From positions 1-34,657 of the IMG/VR virus record IMGVR_UViG_3300042154_000151: a stretch of 34,657 nt of DNA; one strand, given 5' to 3'. Position 1 is the first letter of the stretch, and the number at the start of each line of letters is the position of its first letter. The notes beneath the pieces are model-generated. The model was not told where the DNA came from, did no database searches, and saw nothing but the letters and a program-made list of their open reading frames with translations. The translations under genes were made by a program, and so were the position numbers. Positions 7,105 through 16,269 of this stretch are shown in pieces. This stretch comes from a virus.

Positions 7105-7558
7105 ACACTTCAGTCTTGAGGAGGCAACGCACTCCGATACTGCAACCCGTCTTGGTATCAGCAACCAGCCTTCACCACAGCAACTTGAGAACATGAAGGT
7201 TGCTGCTGCTGGCATGGAGAAGGTCAGAGAGCTACTTGGCAAGCCTATCAACATCAATTCATGGATTCGTCTGCCAGAGGTCAATGTGGCGGTGGGTGGA
7301 TCGAAGATCAGCTCGCACATGGACGGCTGGGCTATTGACTTTGTGTGTAGAGGCTTTGGCACTCCACTAGAGGTCTGCAAGGCTATCGACGCAGCAGGTA
7401 TTAAGTTTGATCAGATGATTCACGAATTCGGTGAAAAAGGGTGGACGCATCTCTCCTTTGCGCCAGCATTGCGTCAGCAAAAGCTCACCATCTTCAGACC
7501 TCAGAATAAGTACGCCATCGGTTTGCTGACTCAAGACGAGTACAACAAGGCTCTATGA
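7091..7558 (+). CDS. Endolysin: M15-type D-Ala-D-Ala carboxypeptidase-like peptidase
   Basis: A 155-residue peptidoglycan peptidase. The zinc site of the M15 family is visible: H76 and D83 in SSHMDGWAIDF and H120 in WTHLSF. The N-terminal LSEHFSLEEATHSDTA is typical of the family. There is no signal peptide, so it must leave the cytoplasm through a holin lesion, which the three membrane genes upstream could provide. The start at 7091 is supported by a GGAGAAG site just upstream; the frame runs further 5' over the preceding gene and was not used. It may cut peptide cross-links to lyse the host. Confidence 0.9.
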   Translation: MQLSEHFSLEEATHSDTATRLGISNQPSPQQLENMKVAAAGMEKVRELLGKPININSWIRLPEVNVAVGGSKISSHMDGWAIDFVCRGFGTPLEVCKAIDAAGIKFDQMIHEFGEKGWTHLSFAPALRQQKLTIFRPQNKYAIGLLTQDEYNKAL

Positions 7559-8208
7559 CGAACTTCTACCAGCAGCTCCAGACTCCTGCCGTACCAGACC
7601 TGCCTAATCCGCAAGACAGGTATGACCGTCTGACTGTTGCGCAGACGAATGGTGCGTTGCGTACCTTCTTCTTGAAGTTAACCAATGCCTTGCAATCCAT
7701 TGCGTCACCTCGCGGTGGTAGGTTTATAAACAACCCTTACGGGGCATTCCAAGACGGCACAGACCAGACGGCAGCCAATACGACGACTGCGTACGCAATC
7801 ACATTTGACACAACTGACTTCAATAATGGAGTTACCTTGTCTAACTCGTCAAGGCTTAATGTGTCTCAGGCTGGAATTTATAACATTCAATTCAGCGTGC
7901 AGTTAGTAAACACGACAAATGCTTCGGTAGACATTGACATCTGGTTTAGAAAGAACGGCACAAACATCGACAAGTCAAACTCACGCTTTGGACTAGCACC
8001 GCGAAAGAGCGTAGGAGACCCATTCCATGTTATCTGTGCAATTAACTTCTTTGTAAGTCTTGACACAAACGACTATGTTGAACTCATGTGGCGCACTTCA
8101 GATGTTGGCGCATACATTGAGCACTACGCTGCCAGCTCCACACCAACAAGACCATCTATACCGTCTGTCATCGCGACGGTTACCTTTGTGTCCAATCTTT
8201 CAGCATAA
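7555..8208 (+). CDS. Second fibre-like protein with C1q-like beta domain
   Basis: A 217-residue protein. The N-terminus (DRYDRLTVAQTNGALRTFFL) is helical and probably attaches to the tail. From about residue 60 it is a jelly-roll-like domain: GAFQDGTDQTAANTTTAYAI, then a strand with F-x-T-x-x-F, then SRLNVSQAGIYNIQFSVQL, FRKNGTNID, NFFVSLDTNDYVELMWR. The G-x-Y-x-x-x-F pattern is the same as in the fibre at 4224. It is coupled by ATGA to the endolysin gene and is followed by the nozzle gene. Probably a second host-contact or accessory virion protein. Confidence 0.78.
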   Translation: MTNFYQQLQTPAVPDLPNPQDRYDRLTVAQTNGALRTFFLKLTNALQSIASPRGGRFINNPYGAFQDGTDQTAANTTTAYAITFDTTDFNNGVTLSNSSRLNVSQAGIYNIQFSVQLVNTTNASVDIDIWFRKNGTNIDKSNSRFGLAPRKSVGDPFHVICAINFFVSLDTNDYVELMWRTSDVGAYIEHYAASSTPTRPSIPSVIATVTFVSNLSA

Positions 8209-8217
8209 TTAGACCCT

Positions 8218-9699
8218 ATGGCACTCGTACCACTCAAAATCCCTGCTGGCGTATACCGTAACGGTACTGAGTACCAGTCTGCGGGGCGCTGGTATGACTC
8301 CAATCTAGTCAGATGGTTTGAGAACACATTGAGACCTTGGGGCGGGTGGCGTAAGAGGTCAGAGTCTCAGATGACTGGTGTCAGTCGTGGGATGCTGACT
8401 TGGCGCGATAACTCCAATTTGCGTTGGATTGCTGCTGGTACTCCCACAAAGCTCTACGCCATGAATGAGGCGGGAACTCTCAAGGACATTACCCCCACAA
8501 CCTTTACTACTGGTGCGACAGACGCAACGATAAAGACTGGTTACGGTTACAGCACATACGGTTCTTTCTCTTATGGTGTGGCGCGTCCAGACTTGGGCGA
8601 CATAGTGCCAGCCACAACTTGGACAATGGACTCTTGGGGCGAGTATCTGGTCGCGTGTTCTAGCAAGGACGGTCAACTCTTGGAGTGGCAGTTAGGCTTT
8701 ACCACACCAACAAAGGCGGTTGCCATTACTAATGCGCCAACGAGCTGTGCAGCCGTGATGACTACGGCAGAGCGATTTGTCTTTGCCCTTGGCGCGTCAG
8801 GCAATCCACGCAAGGTCTCTTGGTGTGATCAAGAAAACAATACAACTTGGACACCATCTGCTACCAATCAGGCTGGTGACTTTGAACTCAACTCTGTCGG
8901 CTCTTTGAAATGCGGTAAGCGCGTCAGGGGTATCAATCTTCTGTTTACCGATGTAGATGTCCACGCTGCTACCTATATTGGACTGCCTTATGTCTACTCC
9001 TTTGAGAAGGCTGGATCAGGCTGTGGCGTGATCAGCTCTCAGGCTGTCGCAGCCATTGACACCGCAGCCATTTGGATGTCTAAGTCAGGCTTCTGGGTGT
9101 ACGACGGCTATGTCAAGCCCTTGGTGTCGGATGTTGGCGACTACATCTTCCAGAATATCAACTACAACCAAGCCTCTAAGGTCTACGCTGTCCACAATAG
9201 TAAGTATGGCGAGATCATCTGGTTTTACCCGTCTAGCGCCAGCAATGAGAACGACTCCTATGTCGTCTACAACTACCGCGAAGGACATTGGGCTATTGGC
9301 ACTTTGTCTCGTACTGCTGGAACTGACAGGGGTGTCTTTGTCAATCCTTTAATGATCTCGTCAGATGGTTACATCTATGAGCACGAGGTTGGATTTGCGT
9401 ATGACAGCGCTGTCCCATATGCTGAGTCTGGTCCTTACGAGATTGGCTCTGGCGACAACATCATGTCGGTGCGTCGGGTTATCCCAGACGAGCAAACGCT
9501 TGGCGAGGTCGTTGTGTCCTTCAAGACTCGGATGTACCCGATGGCGACTGAGACGACTTATGGACCATATTCCGCAGCTCAACCCACAGATGTGAGGTTT
9601 GCTGCCAGACAGGTCAAGGTTAGATACACGGGCAATGTCTTAGACGATTGGCGCGTTGGCGTTAACCGTTTTGATGTTGTCGCAATGGGTAAGCGGTGA
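8218..9699 (+). CDS. Tail nozzle / DNA stabilisation-like protein (beta-propeller type)
   Basis: A 493-residue protein rich in Trp, Tyr, Gly and Thr with many short strands. The start (PLKIPAGVYRNGTEYQSAGR, then WYDSNLVRWFENTLRPWGGW) is characteristic of tail tubular or stabilisation proteins of podoviruses, equivalent in position to T7 gp12 or P22 gp10. Repeating blades such as WTMDSWGEYLVACS, RFVFALGASGNPRKVSWCDQ and AAIWMSKSGFWVYDGYVKP support a propeller. It closes the short tail and holds the DNA inside. It is followed by internal virion-type genes as in T7. Confidence 0.8.
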   Translation: MALVPLKIPAGVYRNGTEYQSAGRWYDSNLVRWFENTLRPWGGWRKRSESQMTGVSRGMLTWRDNSNLRWIAAGTPTKLYAMNEAGTLKDITPTTFTTGATDATIKTGYGYSTYGSFSYGVARPDLGDIVPATTWTMDSWGEYLVACSSKDGQLLEWQLGFTTPTKAVAITNAPTSCAAVMTTAERFVFALGASGNPRKVSWCDQENNTTWTPSATNQAGDFELNSVGSLKCGKRVRGINLLFTDVDVHAATYIGLPYVYSFEKAGSGCGVISSQAVAAIDTAAIWMSKSGFWVYDGYVKPLVSDVGDYIFQNINYNQASKVYAVHNSKYGEIIWFYPSSASNENDSYVVYNYREGHWAIGTLSRTAGTDRGVFVNPLMISSDGYIYEHEVGFAYDSAVPYAESGPYEIGSGDNIMSVRRVIPDEQTLGEVVVSFKTRMYPMATETTYGPYSAAQPTDVRFAARQVKVRYTGNVLDDWRVGVNRFDVVAMGKR

Positions 9700-10015
9700 C
9701 TTAGAATTGAGTCAAGAATTAAGGGCGGGGAAAGTACCTGTATGTATCCGAGAGGATTACACCGTGTACTTGGAGTTCTTCAGAGGTAATTTGTGGATTC
9801 ATGTGGAGATCAGAAGATGGTCTTCTGGGGTCAAAAAGGACTGCTTGAAGAGCATTGCTCTGATTGAGAATTTAATTGGGAAGCCTCTCGTCGCGCTGAT
9901 ACGCGAAGAAGACATCAAACTTGCAAGATTTGCCAAGTCATTTGGCTGGTCTGAGAAATGTCAAATATCACTATTAGACGGATCGAAGGCTTTTATCTAC
10001 ACCAACAAGGTGTGA
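9674..10015 (+). CDS. Small protein in the position of T7 gp13
   Basis: A 113-residue protein that overlaps the end of the nozzle gene by 26 bases. The frame is open further 5' to a TTG at 9656, but the ATG at 9674 is the best start I can see; a TTG at 9707 is another option. The C-terminal part (EEDIKLARFAKSFGWSEKCQ) recalls the end of GNAT acetyltransferase folds. T7 gp13 also has such a fold and follows gp12, so the gene order fits. This is an inference. The catalytic acetyl-CoA loop (R/QxxGxG/A) is not visible, so enzyme activity is unlikely. Confidence 0.68.
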   Translation: MLSQWVSGDLELSQELRAGKVPVCIREDYTVYLEFFRGNLWIHVEIRRWSSGVKKDCLKSIALIENLIGKPLVALIREEDIKLARFAKSFGWSEKCQISLLDGSKAFIYTNKV

Positions 10016-10028
10016 CAAGGGAGATGAT

Positions 10029-11267
10029 ATGGGTGGAGTAGTAAGCGAAGTAGGCGAGATTGGTCAAGGCATCATTAGTGGCGTTGATGAGGGATTAACT
10101 CAACTCGACGATGCAATACCACAAGAAGCCAAGATTGCAGCAGCTATCTATTTGGCGAGTCAGGGTTTGCCTGTCGGGGCTGAAGGTTCTGTATTGTCTG
10201 GAGCAAATGCAGCAGTCGCTGCCGATAACGCATACCTTGCAAGTCAGGCTCTTACTCCAGCACAGCTTGCTACTGCTGCTGCCAGCTCGGTTGAGGCATC
10301 TCAACTGGCGGGGCTTACTGGCAGTACAACCACGCCAAGCATCTATGACCAAGTAATAAGTCAACTCAATCAATATCCGACAACATTACCTCCAACAACT
10401 ACACCGACAGTTACCCCGTCGACTATCCCTTCAGCCGTTACGACTGCTGGCGAGATGACTGCACAGCAGACGGCTGAAATGATAGCTAAAGAGCAAGCAG
10501 CGTCTAAGGGTTTAATTGGTGGCGCAATGGATTGGGCTTCTGCTAACGCACCGTTAGCGTTGGCTGGTGCTGGTTTGGCTGCAAAGGCTTTGGGTGGTAG
10601 CACTCCATCATCTTCAACTACGACAACTAGCATTGACCCAGATGTCAAGGCAGCATATCTACGCAACTTGGAAGAAGCCAGAACAACGGCTGCTGGTTTA
10701 GGTCAAAGACAGTTTGCACCATATCCTGAGTACAACCTCGGTATGGTTCAGAAGTACATGAACCCTTACGAGCAAGAAGTTATCCAAGGCACTTTGGGTG
10801 ACATAGAGCGTGCTCGTCAAGGTCAAATATCTGCTGAAGGCGCAAGAGCGACTGCTGCTAAAGCCTTTGGCGGTACACGCCAAGGCGTAACCAGATCGCT
10901 AGTGGATGAGGCAGCGTTACGCAATGCAACTAATGCGGTTGCTCAACTTCGTCAGACTGGCTTTGCACAGGCTCAGAACTTGGGTCTATCGCAACAGCAA
11001 ATGCTTCAACAGTATGAGCAACAAAGACTCGATGCAGCTCGCAACTTAGGTTTAGAGCGATTGAATGTGGCTCAAGGCGCTTTGAGCTTGCAACCTGCAA
11101 GGATCGGAGAAAGCACCACAAAGCCAATCTACACAAACCCAGTAGCGTCTGGATTTGGTGGTGCTTTGGGTGGCGCTCAACTTGGATCATTGATCGGTGG
11201 AACTGCTAACCCTGAGTATGCTGGCTATGGCGCTGGCATTGGCGGTCTGCTTGGATTCTTAGGTTAA
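10029..11267 (+). CDS. Internal virion protein-like (T7 gp14 position)
   Basis: A 412-residue protein, Ala/Gly/Thr/Gln-rich. The N-terminal 140 residues are small and Ser/Thr/Ala-rich (PTTLPPTTTPTVTPSTIPSA). A glycine-rich hydrophobic stretch (ANAPLALAGAGLAAKALGG) follows. A helical middle with YMNPYEQEVIQGTLGDIERA, GARATAAKAFGGTRQGVTR and QQQMLQQYEQQRLDAARN comes next. The end is a Gly/Ala-rich glycine-zipper stretch (GALGGAQLGSLIGG). Such proteins are ejected ahead of the DNA to span the envelope in T7-like phages. The function is inferred from gene order and composition. Confidence 0.75.
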   Translation: MGGVVSEVGEIGQGIISGVDEGLTQLDDAIPQEAKIAAAIYLASQGLPVGAEGSVLSGANAAVAADNAYLASQALTPAQLATAAASSVEASQLAGLTGSTTTPSIYDQVISQLNQYPTTLPPTTTPTVTPSTIPSAVTTAGEMTAQQTAEMIAKEQAASKGLIGGAMDWASANAPLALAGAGLAAKALGGSTPSSSTTTTSIDPDVKAAYLRNLEEARTTAAGLGQRQFAPYPEYNLGMVQKYMNPYEQEVIQGTLGDIERARQGQISAEGARATAAKAFGGTRQGVTRSLVDEAALRNATNAVAQLRQTGFAQAQNLGLSQQQMLQQYEQQRLDAARNLGLERLNVAQGALSLQPARIGESTTKPIYTNPVASGFGGALGGAQLGSLIGGTANPEYAGYGAGIGGLLGFLG

Positions 11268-11277
11268 GGGGTAAGAC

Positions 11278-12720
11278 ATGGCAACAATGCAAGACTTTGG
11301 TGGTTTACTCTTTGGCGGTGGTGGTACTGGACTTGAAGACTATTTAAGTGCAGACCAGCAAAGCGGAATTAGAAACCAAGCGCTTCTTCAAGCAGCAGCA
11401 GCATTGCTATCTGCTGGCGGTCCAAGCGAGAGACCAGTCTCCATAGGTCAAGCCCTTGGCGGTGCTCTGCAAGCAGGTTCTGCTGGGTATCAGCAAGCAC
11501 AGCAGGGTGCTGTGCAGAGTTTGCTCAGTAGACAGAAGTTACAAGAAGGCGCATTAGAACAAGCCAGAATGAAGGCTTATATGCAAGCGCTTAGTGGAGA
11601 AGGTGGTGCTCCAGCCGTTGCAGGTCAAACAGGTGTGCCAACTACTGGTGCTGCACCAACTGCAATGCCTATGGGTGCTTCAGCTCCTCAAGGTGGCGGT
11701 GGAATGTTTGCAGGGCTTACGCCAGAGCAAAGAAGAATTCTGCCGTTAATGAAACCAACCGAGGCTATCGGTGAAGCATTTAAGGCTGCTGGACAGAGGG
11801 CTACTTTGCTGAGTGAAGGAGACTTAACTTCACTTGGTTTGCCTGTCGGCACTTTGGCTTATAGGTTACCTAGTGGTGAAACAAAAATAGTTTCTCAAAA
11901 GTCTAACCAGTTAACAGAGTCAGAAATAACACAATTAGGTTTACCGCCAACGACTTTGGCTTATAAATTACCTAGTGGTGAGATAAAAATTGTTGCTCGT
12001 CCTGACTACCAGTATGTTGAGACACCTGCTGGTGGCAAGCAGTTAATTGATATGAACAACCCACTAGGCATAGTGCCTAAGCCTGTGCAAGATAGGGTGA
12101 TAGCAAGTGGAACAGTACCAAAGCCAACTGGCGGTACTCCTACCTACGCTGGTGGTTTTGCTCCAGCATTGAAGCCTGAGCAGATTATGACTGCGATACA
12201 GGACTGGGACACCAAATATAAAACTCCAGTCGATAGCATCTTGTCGAGTTACAGCATCGTCAAGGACTTAGTAACGACTGGCGGTGGCGGTATCTCTGAC
12301 TATGGTGTGCTAATCAAGTCGATTAAGGCGCTTGATCCGACCTCTGCTGTTATGCAGGGTGAGGCTAGTGCTGCTGCACAGATGCAAGGCATGGCTGACC
12401 GTATGCAAGGATTCTTAGACAAGATCGCTGCTGGTGGCGTTGGTAGTGAGCAAGCAAGGCTTGATCTTGCTAACTTAGCACGCTCTTCCGCAAAGGTGGC
12501 GATTGAGACATACAACCGACAGGCAGACCGTAAGGCTGCATTAATTGGTCAATATGTACCTAAATCAGTTCTTGACTCTACATTCCAGAAGTACGCAATA
12601 CCAGAAGAGTTGACATCTAAAAAGTCATTCCAAGAAGCCATGAAAGCTGGTACAGCACCTGTTGCTGCTGGTACTGTATTGACATTTGATCCCAAAACCA
12701 ATACTTGGAGTTACAAGTAA
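11278..12720 (+). CDS. Internal virion protein-like (T7 gp15 position)
   Basis: A 480-residue protein rich in Ala, Gly, Gln and Ser. The N-terminus is helical (RNQALLQAAAALLSAGGPSE). A low-complexity Gly/Pro/Ala segment follows at about 110-140. Two 34-residue tandem copies then occur, each containing a form of 'LGLP..TLAY.LPSGE.KIV' (starting near residues 184 and 218). The C-terminal half is charged and helical (MQGEASAAAQMQGMADRMQG). The stop overlaps the next start as TAATG. Likely a virion protein that enters the host envelope at injection; this is by gene position, as no family motif is certain. Confidence 0.73.
   Translation: MATMQDFGGLLFGGGGTGLEDYLSADQQSGIRNQALLQAAAALLSAGGPSERPVSIGQALGGALQAGSAGYQQAQQGAVQSLLSRQKLQEGALEQARMKAYMQALSGEGGAPAVAGQTGVPTTGAAPTAMPMGASAPQGGGGMFAGLTPEQRRILPLMKPTEAIGEAFKAAGQRATLLSEGDLTSLGLPVGTLAYRLPSGETKIVSQKSNQLTESEITQLGLPPTTLAYKLPSGEIKIVARPDYQYVETPAGGKQLIDMNNPLGIVPKPVQDRVIASGTVPKPTGGTPTYAGGFAPALKPEQIMTAIQDWDTKYKTPVDSILSSYSIVKDLVTTGGGGISDYGVLIKSIKALDPTSAVMQGEASAAAQMQGMADRMQGFLDKIAAGGVGSEQARLDLANLARSSAKVAIETYNRQADRKAALIGQYVPKSVLDSTFQKYAIPEELTSKKSFQEAMKAGTAPVAAGTVLTFDPKTNTWSYK
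11821..12000 (+). repeat. Tandem 102-base repeat inside the internal virion gene
   Basis: Two in-frame copies, offset by 102 bases, encode 'LGLPVGTLAYRLPSGETKIV' and 'LGLPPTTLAYKLPSGEIKIV'. The DNA has diverged more than the protein, so this is an older duplication kept by selection on the protein. Confidence 0.85.
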
Positions 12721-14648
12721 TGACAACTGTTAATGTTGAAGGGTACGGTCCAGTAGAACTACCAGATGGAATGACACGCGAGCAAATGGCTGCTGCCATT
12801 GCTTTGCTGCCAAAGCCTGAGACGCAACGCATTAGGCAATTCGCTCAAGGCGCAACTATGGGTACTGCTGACGAAGCAGAAGCCCTAGTCCAGTCTCAAC
12901 TCAAAGGCACAAAGTACGAAGACGAGCTGTCTGCTATTCGCGGGAAACTCGGTGCTTACAAGAAAGCCTATCCAGCAGAATCAGTAGGGTACGAACTAAG
13001 TGGTGCAATAGCGCCAGCAGCAGTCCTTGCACCGTTTACTGGTGGCGGTTCTGTGGTTGCTGGAACTGCTACGGCTGGACCACAGCTCTTAAAGTTGATG
13101 GGTATGGGTGGACTGCAAAGCGGTATTACTGGTGCAGCCAGCGCTGAAGGCGATGCAATGTCTCGCGCTAAAGCTGGCGGTGTTGGTTTTATTGAAGGCA
13201 CTATGGTTGCTCCAGTCGCACAACAAGCAATCAAACTTACTGGCGCTTTAGTCAATGGCGTGATCGACGCAACCCGTCGTCGTGTCGGTGACCGTGGCGC
13301 GAAGGTAGTGGAGACTGAGATCAATCGACTGGCTACTGAGTCAGGTCTTACTGCCGACGAGATTGTCCAGAGAGTGGCTCGCGGTGAGATCATGGCAGAG
13401 AACGCAACCCTGCAAGATGCTGTGCGTGCCTTTGCGCGTGGTGGTGGTAAGGCATCAACTGCACTCAAAGAAGCCCTAACCCGTCGTCCTCCAGCCCTTC
13501 GTGGTCAAGCCATGAATGAACTGCAAGCAGGACTAGCTGGAGACTTAGACGAAAACATAATCAGGTCTTACCGTTTAGGTGAGCAAGAACTTGGTAAGTT
13601 GGAAAAAGACTTGTACACAGGTGCTTTCAAACAGGGCGGTGTAGTCAATAAGCCAATGCTAGATGCTGCCTCAGACGCACTAAAACGCACCCCAGAGGCA
13701 GGTAAAGCAATCAATGATGCCTATCAGTCAGCTACTGGTAAAAAGCCATTCTGGACGGTTACGCCAGCAGGTGATGTCAACTGGAGTCGCACGCCAACAT
13801 TGGAAGACATGGAGATCATTCGTCGTGGCGTGTCGTCTGCAAAGAACGCTGCCTATACTGGCGGGTACGGTGAGGTCGGTAAGAACTTAGGTGCTGCTGA
13901 AGATGCACTTCGCACCCAGCTTGATACTTCGTCCTTGGCTTTAAAGACTGCACGCGACACATTTGCTCAGAACCGTTTAGCGTCTGAGTCATTTGAGGCT
14001 GGTCGCAAGGTCTTTACAAAGAGCGCAGACGAGATTGCATACGACTTTGAGAATTTAGCCAATAAAAACGAAGGTGCTGCCAAGGCTTTTAAAGCTGGAG
14101 TTATGGATGCCTTGCGCAAAAAGTCCACTCTTCCTGCAAGAAAAACTATGATGCAAGAAATTGCAGACCCAGCCACAAAAGAAGGTCAGATTCTGCGCAC
14201 CATATTCCCAGAAGATGAAGTGGACAGAATGCTCGCAACTGTCGGTCGTGCGTCTCAGTCTCAGAAGGCTGCAACTGCAATCCTTGGTGGATCAGGCACA
14301 GCGCCAACGGTCTTCAACCAGAACCGCATTGGCATGAACATCTCAACCGAAGAGGTTGCTGGCGCTCTGTCAGGAAACATGGGAAGTTATCTATCTTTGG
14401 CGAGAAAAGCCTTGGCTAAGTCTTCACCAAACCTGACAGATGATCAGAGACTCAAGGTCGCGCAGGTATTGATCTCCGAAGACCCTAAGTTTGTGATGAA
14501 TGCACTCAACGATCAGGGTGGCATCAAGATGCTGCAAGACCGTGTGGCGCAGTTATTTGGCACAGCACAGCGCGTACTGCCTTCGGCTGCTGCGATAACT
14601 GCTGGAAGCTATGCACCCAATATCTCTGGTGGACTTTTAGGGAAATAA
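12720..14648 (+). CDS. Large internal virion protein-like (Ala/Gly-rich, membrane-active type)
   Basis: A 642-residue protein. The ATG at 12720 overlaps the preceding stop (TAATG); the frame extends 15 bases upstream but without a better start. The N-terminus has VEGYGPVELPDGMTREQMAA, a common N-terminal signature of phage internal proteins. Residues about 90-170 are hydrophobic, Gly/Ala-rich helices (AIAPAAVLAPFTGGGSVVAG and following) that could insert in membranes. The remainder is amphipathic helical (RAFARGGGKASTALKEALTR). No lytic transglycosylase motif was seen, unlike T7 gp16. Likely ejected into the host envelope; function inferred from position. Confidence 0.75.
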   Translation: MTTVNVEGYGPVELPDGMTREQMAAAIALLPKPETQRIRQFAQGATMGTADEAEALVQSQLKGTKYEDELSAIRGKLGAYKKAYPAESVGYELSGAIAPAAVLAPFTGGGSVVAGTATAGPQLLKLMGMGGLQSGITGAASAEGDAMSRAKAGGVGFIEGTMVAPVAQQAIKLTGALVNGVIDATRRRVGDRGAKVVETEINRLATESGLTADEIVQRVARGEIMAENATLQDAVRAFARGGGKASTALKEALTRRPPALRGQAMNELQAGLAGDLDENIIRSYRLGEQELGKLEKDLYTGAFKQGGVVNKPMLDAASDALKRTPEAGKAINDAYQSATGKKPFWTVTPAGDVNWSRTPTLEDMEIIRRGVSSAKNAAYTGGYGEVGKNLGAAEDALRTQLDTSSLALKTARDTFAQNRLASESFEAGRKVFTKSADEIAYDFENLANKNEGAAKAFKAGVMDALRKKSTLPARKTMMQEIADPATKEGQILRTIFPEDEVDRMLATVGRASQSQKAATAILGGSGTAPTVFNQNRIGMNISTEEVAGALSGNMGSYLSLARKALAKSSPNLTDDQRLKVAQVLISEDPKFVMNALNDQGGIKMLQDRVAQLFGTAQRVLPSAAAITAGSYAPNISGGLLGK

Positions 14649-14652
14649 GACG

Positions 14653-16269
14653 ATGGCTGACTACATTGGCGCTACACCGCAGAACCCTTTGCTTGGTTTA
14701 CTCTATGGTGGCTACGATTATTTAAGGTCACCACAACGCACCCAGCAGATGCAGGGTCTGGCTAGTCTGCTTGAGTCAACTGGCATACCTAAGACCATTG
14801 AGCGTATGTCCTACGGTGAACCGTTGACGAACATTGGGCGCGCCAATGTGCCATTGCTAAAACCAGAGACTGCTGAAGCAATGATGACGGTTGCGCCTAT
14901 GGCTGGTCCTGCTGCAAGGGCTACCGCAAAAGGTGTGCAAAGAGCTGGTGGTCTGCTTGGGCAAGAGATGGTGGACAGACTTACAACTGGTAGGTCTATG
15001 CTGCCTAGTTTATTGGCTGAACCTCAAGCAGCGATGTTTGCAGTAAGTCCATCTAAGGCGCAAAGATCACCTTACCCGCAAGAAGAAGTATTGCGTCTGG
15101 CACAGCAAAGAGCTGCATTGCCTAGAGAACAGGGTGGTCTTGGTTTGCTTGCTGAGAATACGCCAGAGATGAGAGCAGAAGCCATGAATGCGATTGACTA
15201 TTTGCATGGAACTGATCGAATGGACAGGTTATTGGCTGCAAATACTTTTGATCCAAGAAAAGCTACTTCTGGTCCAATGCCATTCGGAACTAATACACCG
15301 CCAATGGCATCAAACTATGCAATGAATAAGGCAGATACATCATTGGCTCTTAATAACTTTGGAAATCTTGAGGATTATTTTCAAGTTTTACCAAAGTCAA
15401 TGGGTCAAAGAGGTACTGCTCCAAGAAATGTTGAAAATGTTTGGTACACACTTTCACCTGAGAAAAAATCAGAAATACTTGATAAGGCAAGTCGCATTGG
15501 ATATGAAATCCCAGAAGAGGCTGGCGGTGGATTTGTTTTACATAAAACAAGCGAGGGGATGCCATACTCAAAAAGTCATTGGGACTATGTATTAAATCGT
15601 GAGTCAGGGGGAAATCCACTTACTGCTTTGCGTAAAACATTTGCTGAGAGTGGAATGCTTGATGCTTATGCACCAAGTGAATTGGCTGATATATATAAAC
15701 TGGCTGGATTTCCTTATGAGATCACGCAAACAAATGCTCCTTGGACATCTGCAAAAGGAGTGTTTACTGGCAAAGCATTGATAAGCAATCCATTAAATAC
15801 ATCTGACACATCAACCCTTCAAGAAACTGTAATTCCATTTTTAAAAGAACAATTTAAAAATGACAGGACTAGAGTTAAAACAGGTGGCGTAGATGACTGG
15901 GATAAAAATACAAGATTCACACCAAAGCAATGGGTGACTAGGCTTGAAGATGATTTGTCAAAAGGTGAGAATTCATTTGTTTGGACTTCAATTCCAGACA
16001 AAGTAACAAAGCAGTTAGAGCAATTAGGCTTTAATGGAATTCTAGATACTGGCGGTAAATTGGGTGGTGAAGCACATCAAGTAGTTATCCCATTTAGACC
16101 AGATCAAATTCGATCACGCAATGCTGCCTTCGATCCATTCCGCAAAGATGTAGCAACGGCAACCGCAATGGGCGTTGCATTACCTGATCTGCTTGCGAGT
16201 CCAGTAGATCAGCAGCGCCAACAACCAAATATTCAAGACTTGATTGACTACGGGCTACTTTCCCCCTAA
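14653..16269 (+). CDS. Virion-associated protein with putative ADP-ribosyltransferase-like domain
   Basis: A 538-residue protein at the end of the internal virion block. Residues 1-180 are Ala/Gly/Gln-rich like the genes before. From residue 183 the sequence resembles phage and polymorphic-toxin ART domains: YLHGT (H185), then FDPRKATSGPMPFGTNTPPM with the Tyr at 222 in 'SNYAM', and near the end GFNGILDTGG, then GGEAHQVVIPF (E473) and RPDQIRSRNAAFDP. This would be an H-Y-E triad. The end 'V.P.QI.S.NAAFDP' is common in such proteins from memory. The DNA at about 15250-16110 is AT-richer than its flanks, so the domain may be an insert. If real, the enzyme could be ejected with the DNA to modify host proteins, as T4 Alt does. 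The ART call is moderate and the target is unknown. Confidence 0.7.
   Translation: MADYIGATPQNPLLGLLYGGYDYLRSPQRTQQMQGLASLLESTGIPKTIERMSYGEPLTNIGRANVPLLKPETAEAMMTVAPMAGPAARATAKGVQRAGGLLGQEMVDRLTTGRSMLPSLLAEPQAAMFAVSPSKAQRSPYPQEEVLRLAQQRAALPREQGGLGLLAENTPEMRAEAMNAIDYLHGTDRMDRLLAANTFDPRKATSGPMPFGTNTPPMASNYAMNKADTSLALNNFGNLEDYFQVLPKSMGQRGTAPRNVENVWYTLSPEKKSEILDKASRIGYEIPEEAGGGFVLHKTSEGMPYSKSHWDYVLNRESGGNPLTALRKTFAESGMLDAYAPSELADIYKLAGFPYEITQTNAPWTSAKGVFTGKALISNPLNTSDTSTLQETVIPFLKEQFKNDRTRVKTGGVDDWDKNTRFTPKQWVTRLEDDLSKGENSFVWTSIPDKVTKQLEQLGFNGILDTGGKLGGEAHQVVIPFRPDQIRSRNAAFDPFRKDVATATAMGVALPDLLASPVDQQRQQPNIQDLIDYGLLSP

Noticed and set aside
12968-13468. Long 166-codon open frame on the minus strand
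   Set aside because: It lies wholly within the 642-residue virion gene, has a Pro/Ala/Ser-rich translation typical of antisense to an Ala-rich frame, and lacks a ribosome site.
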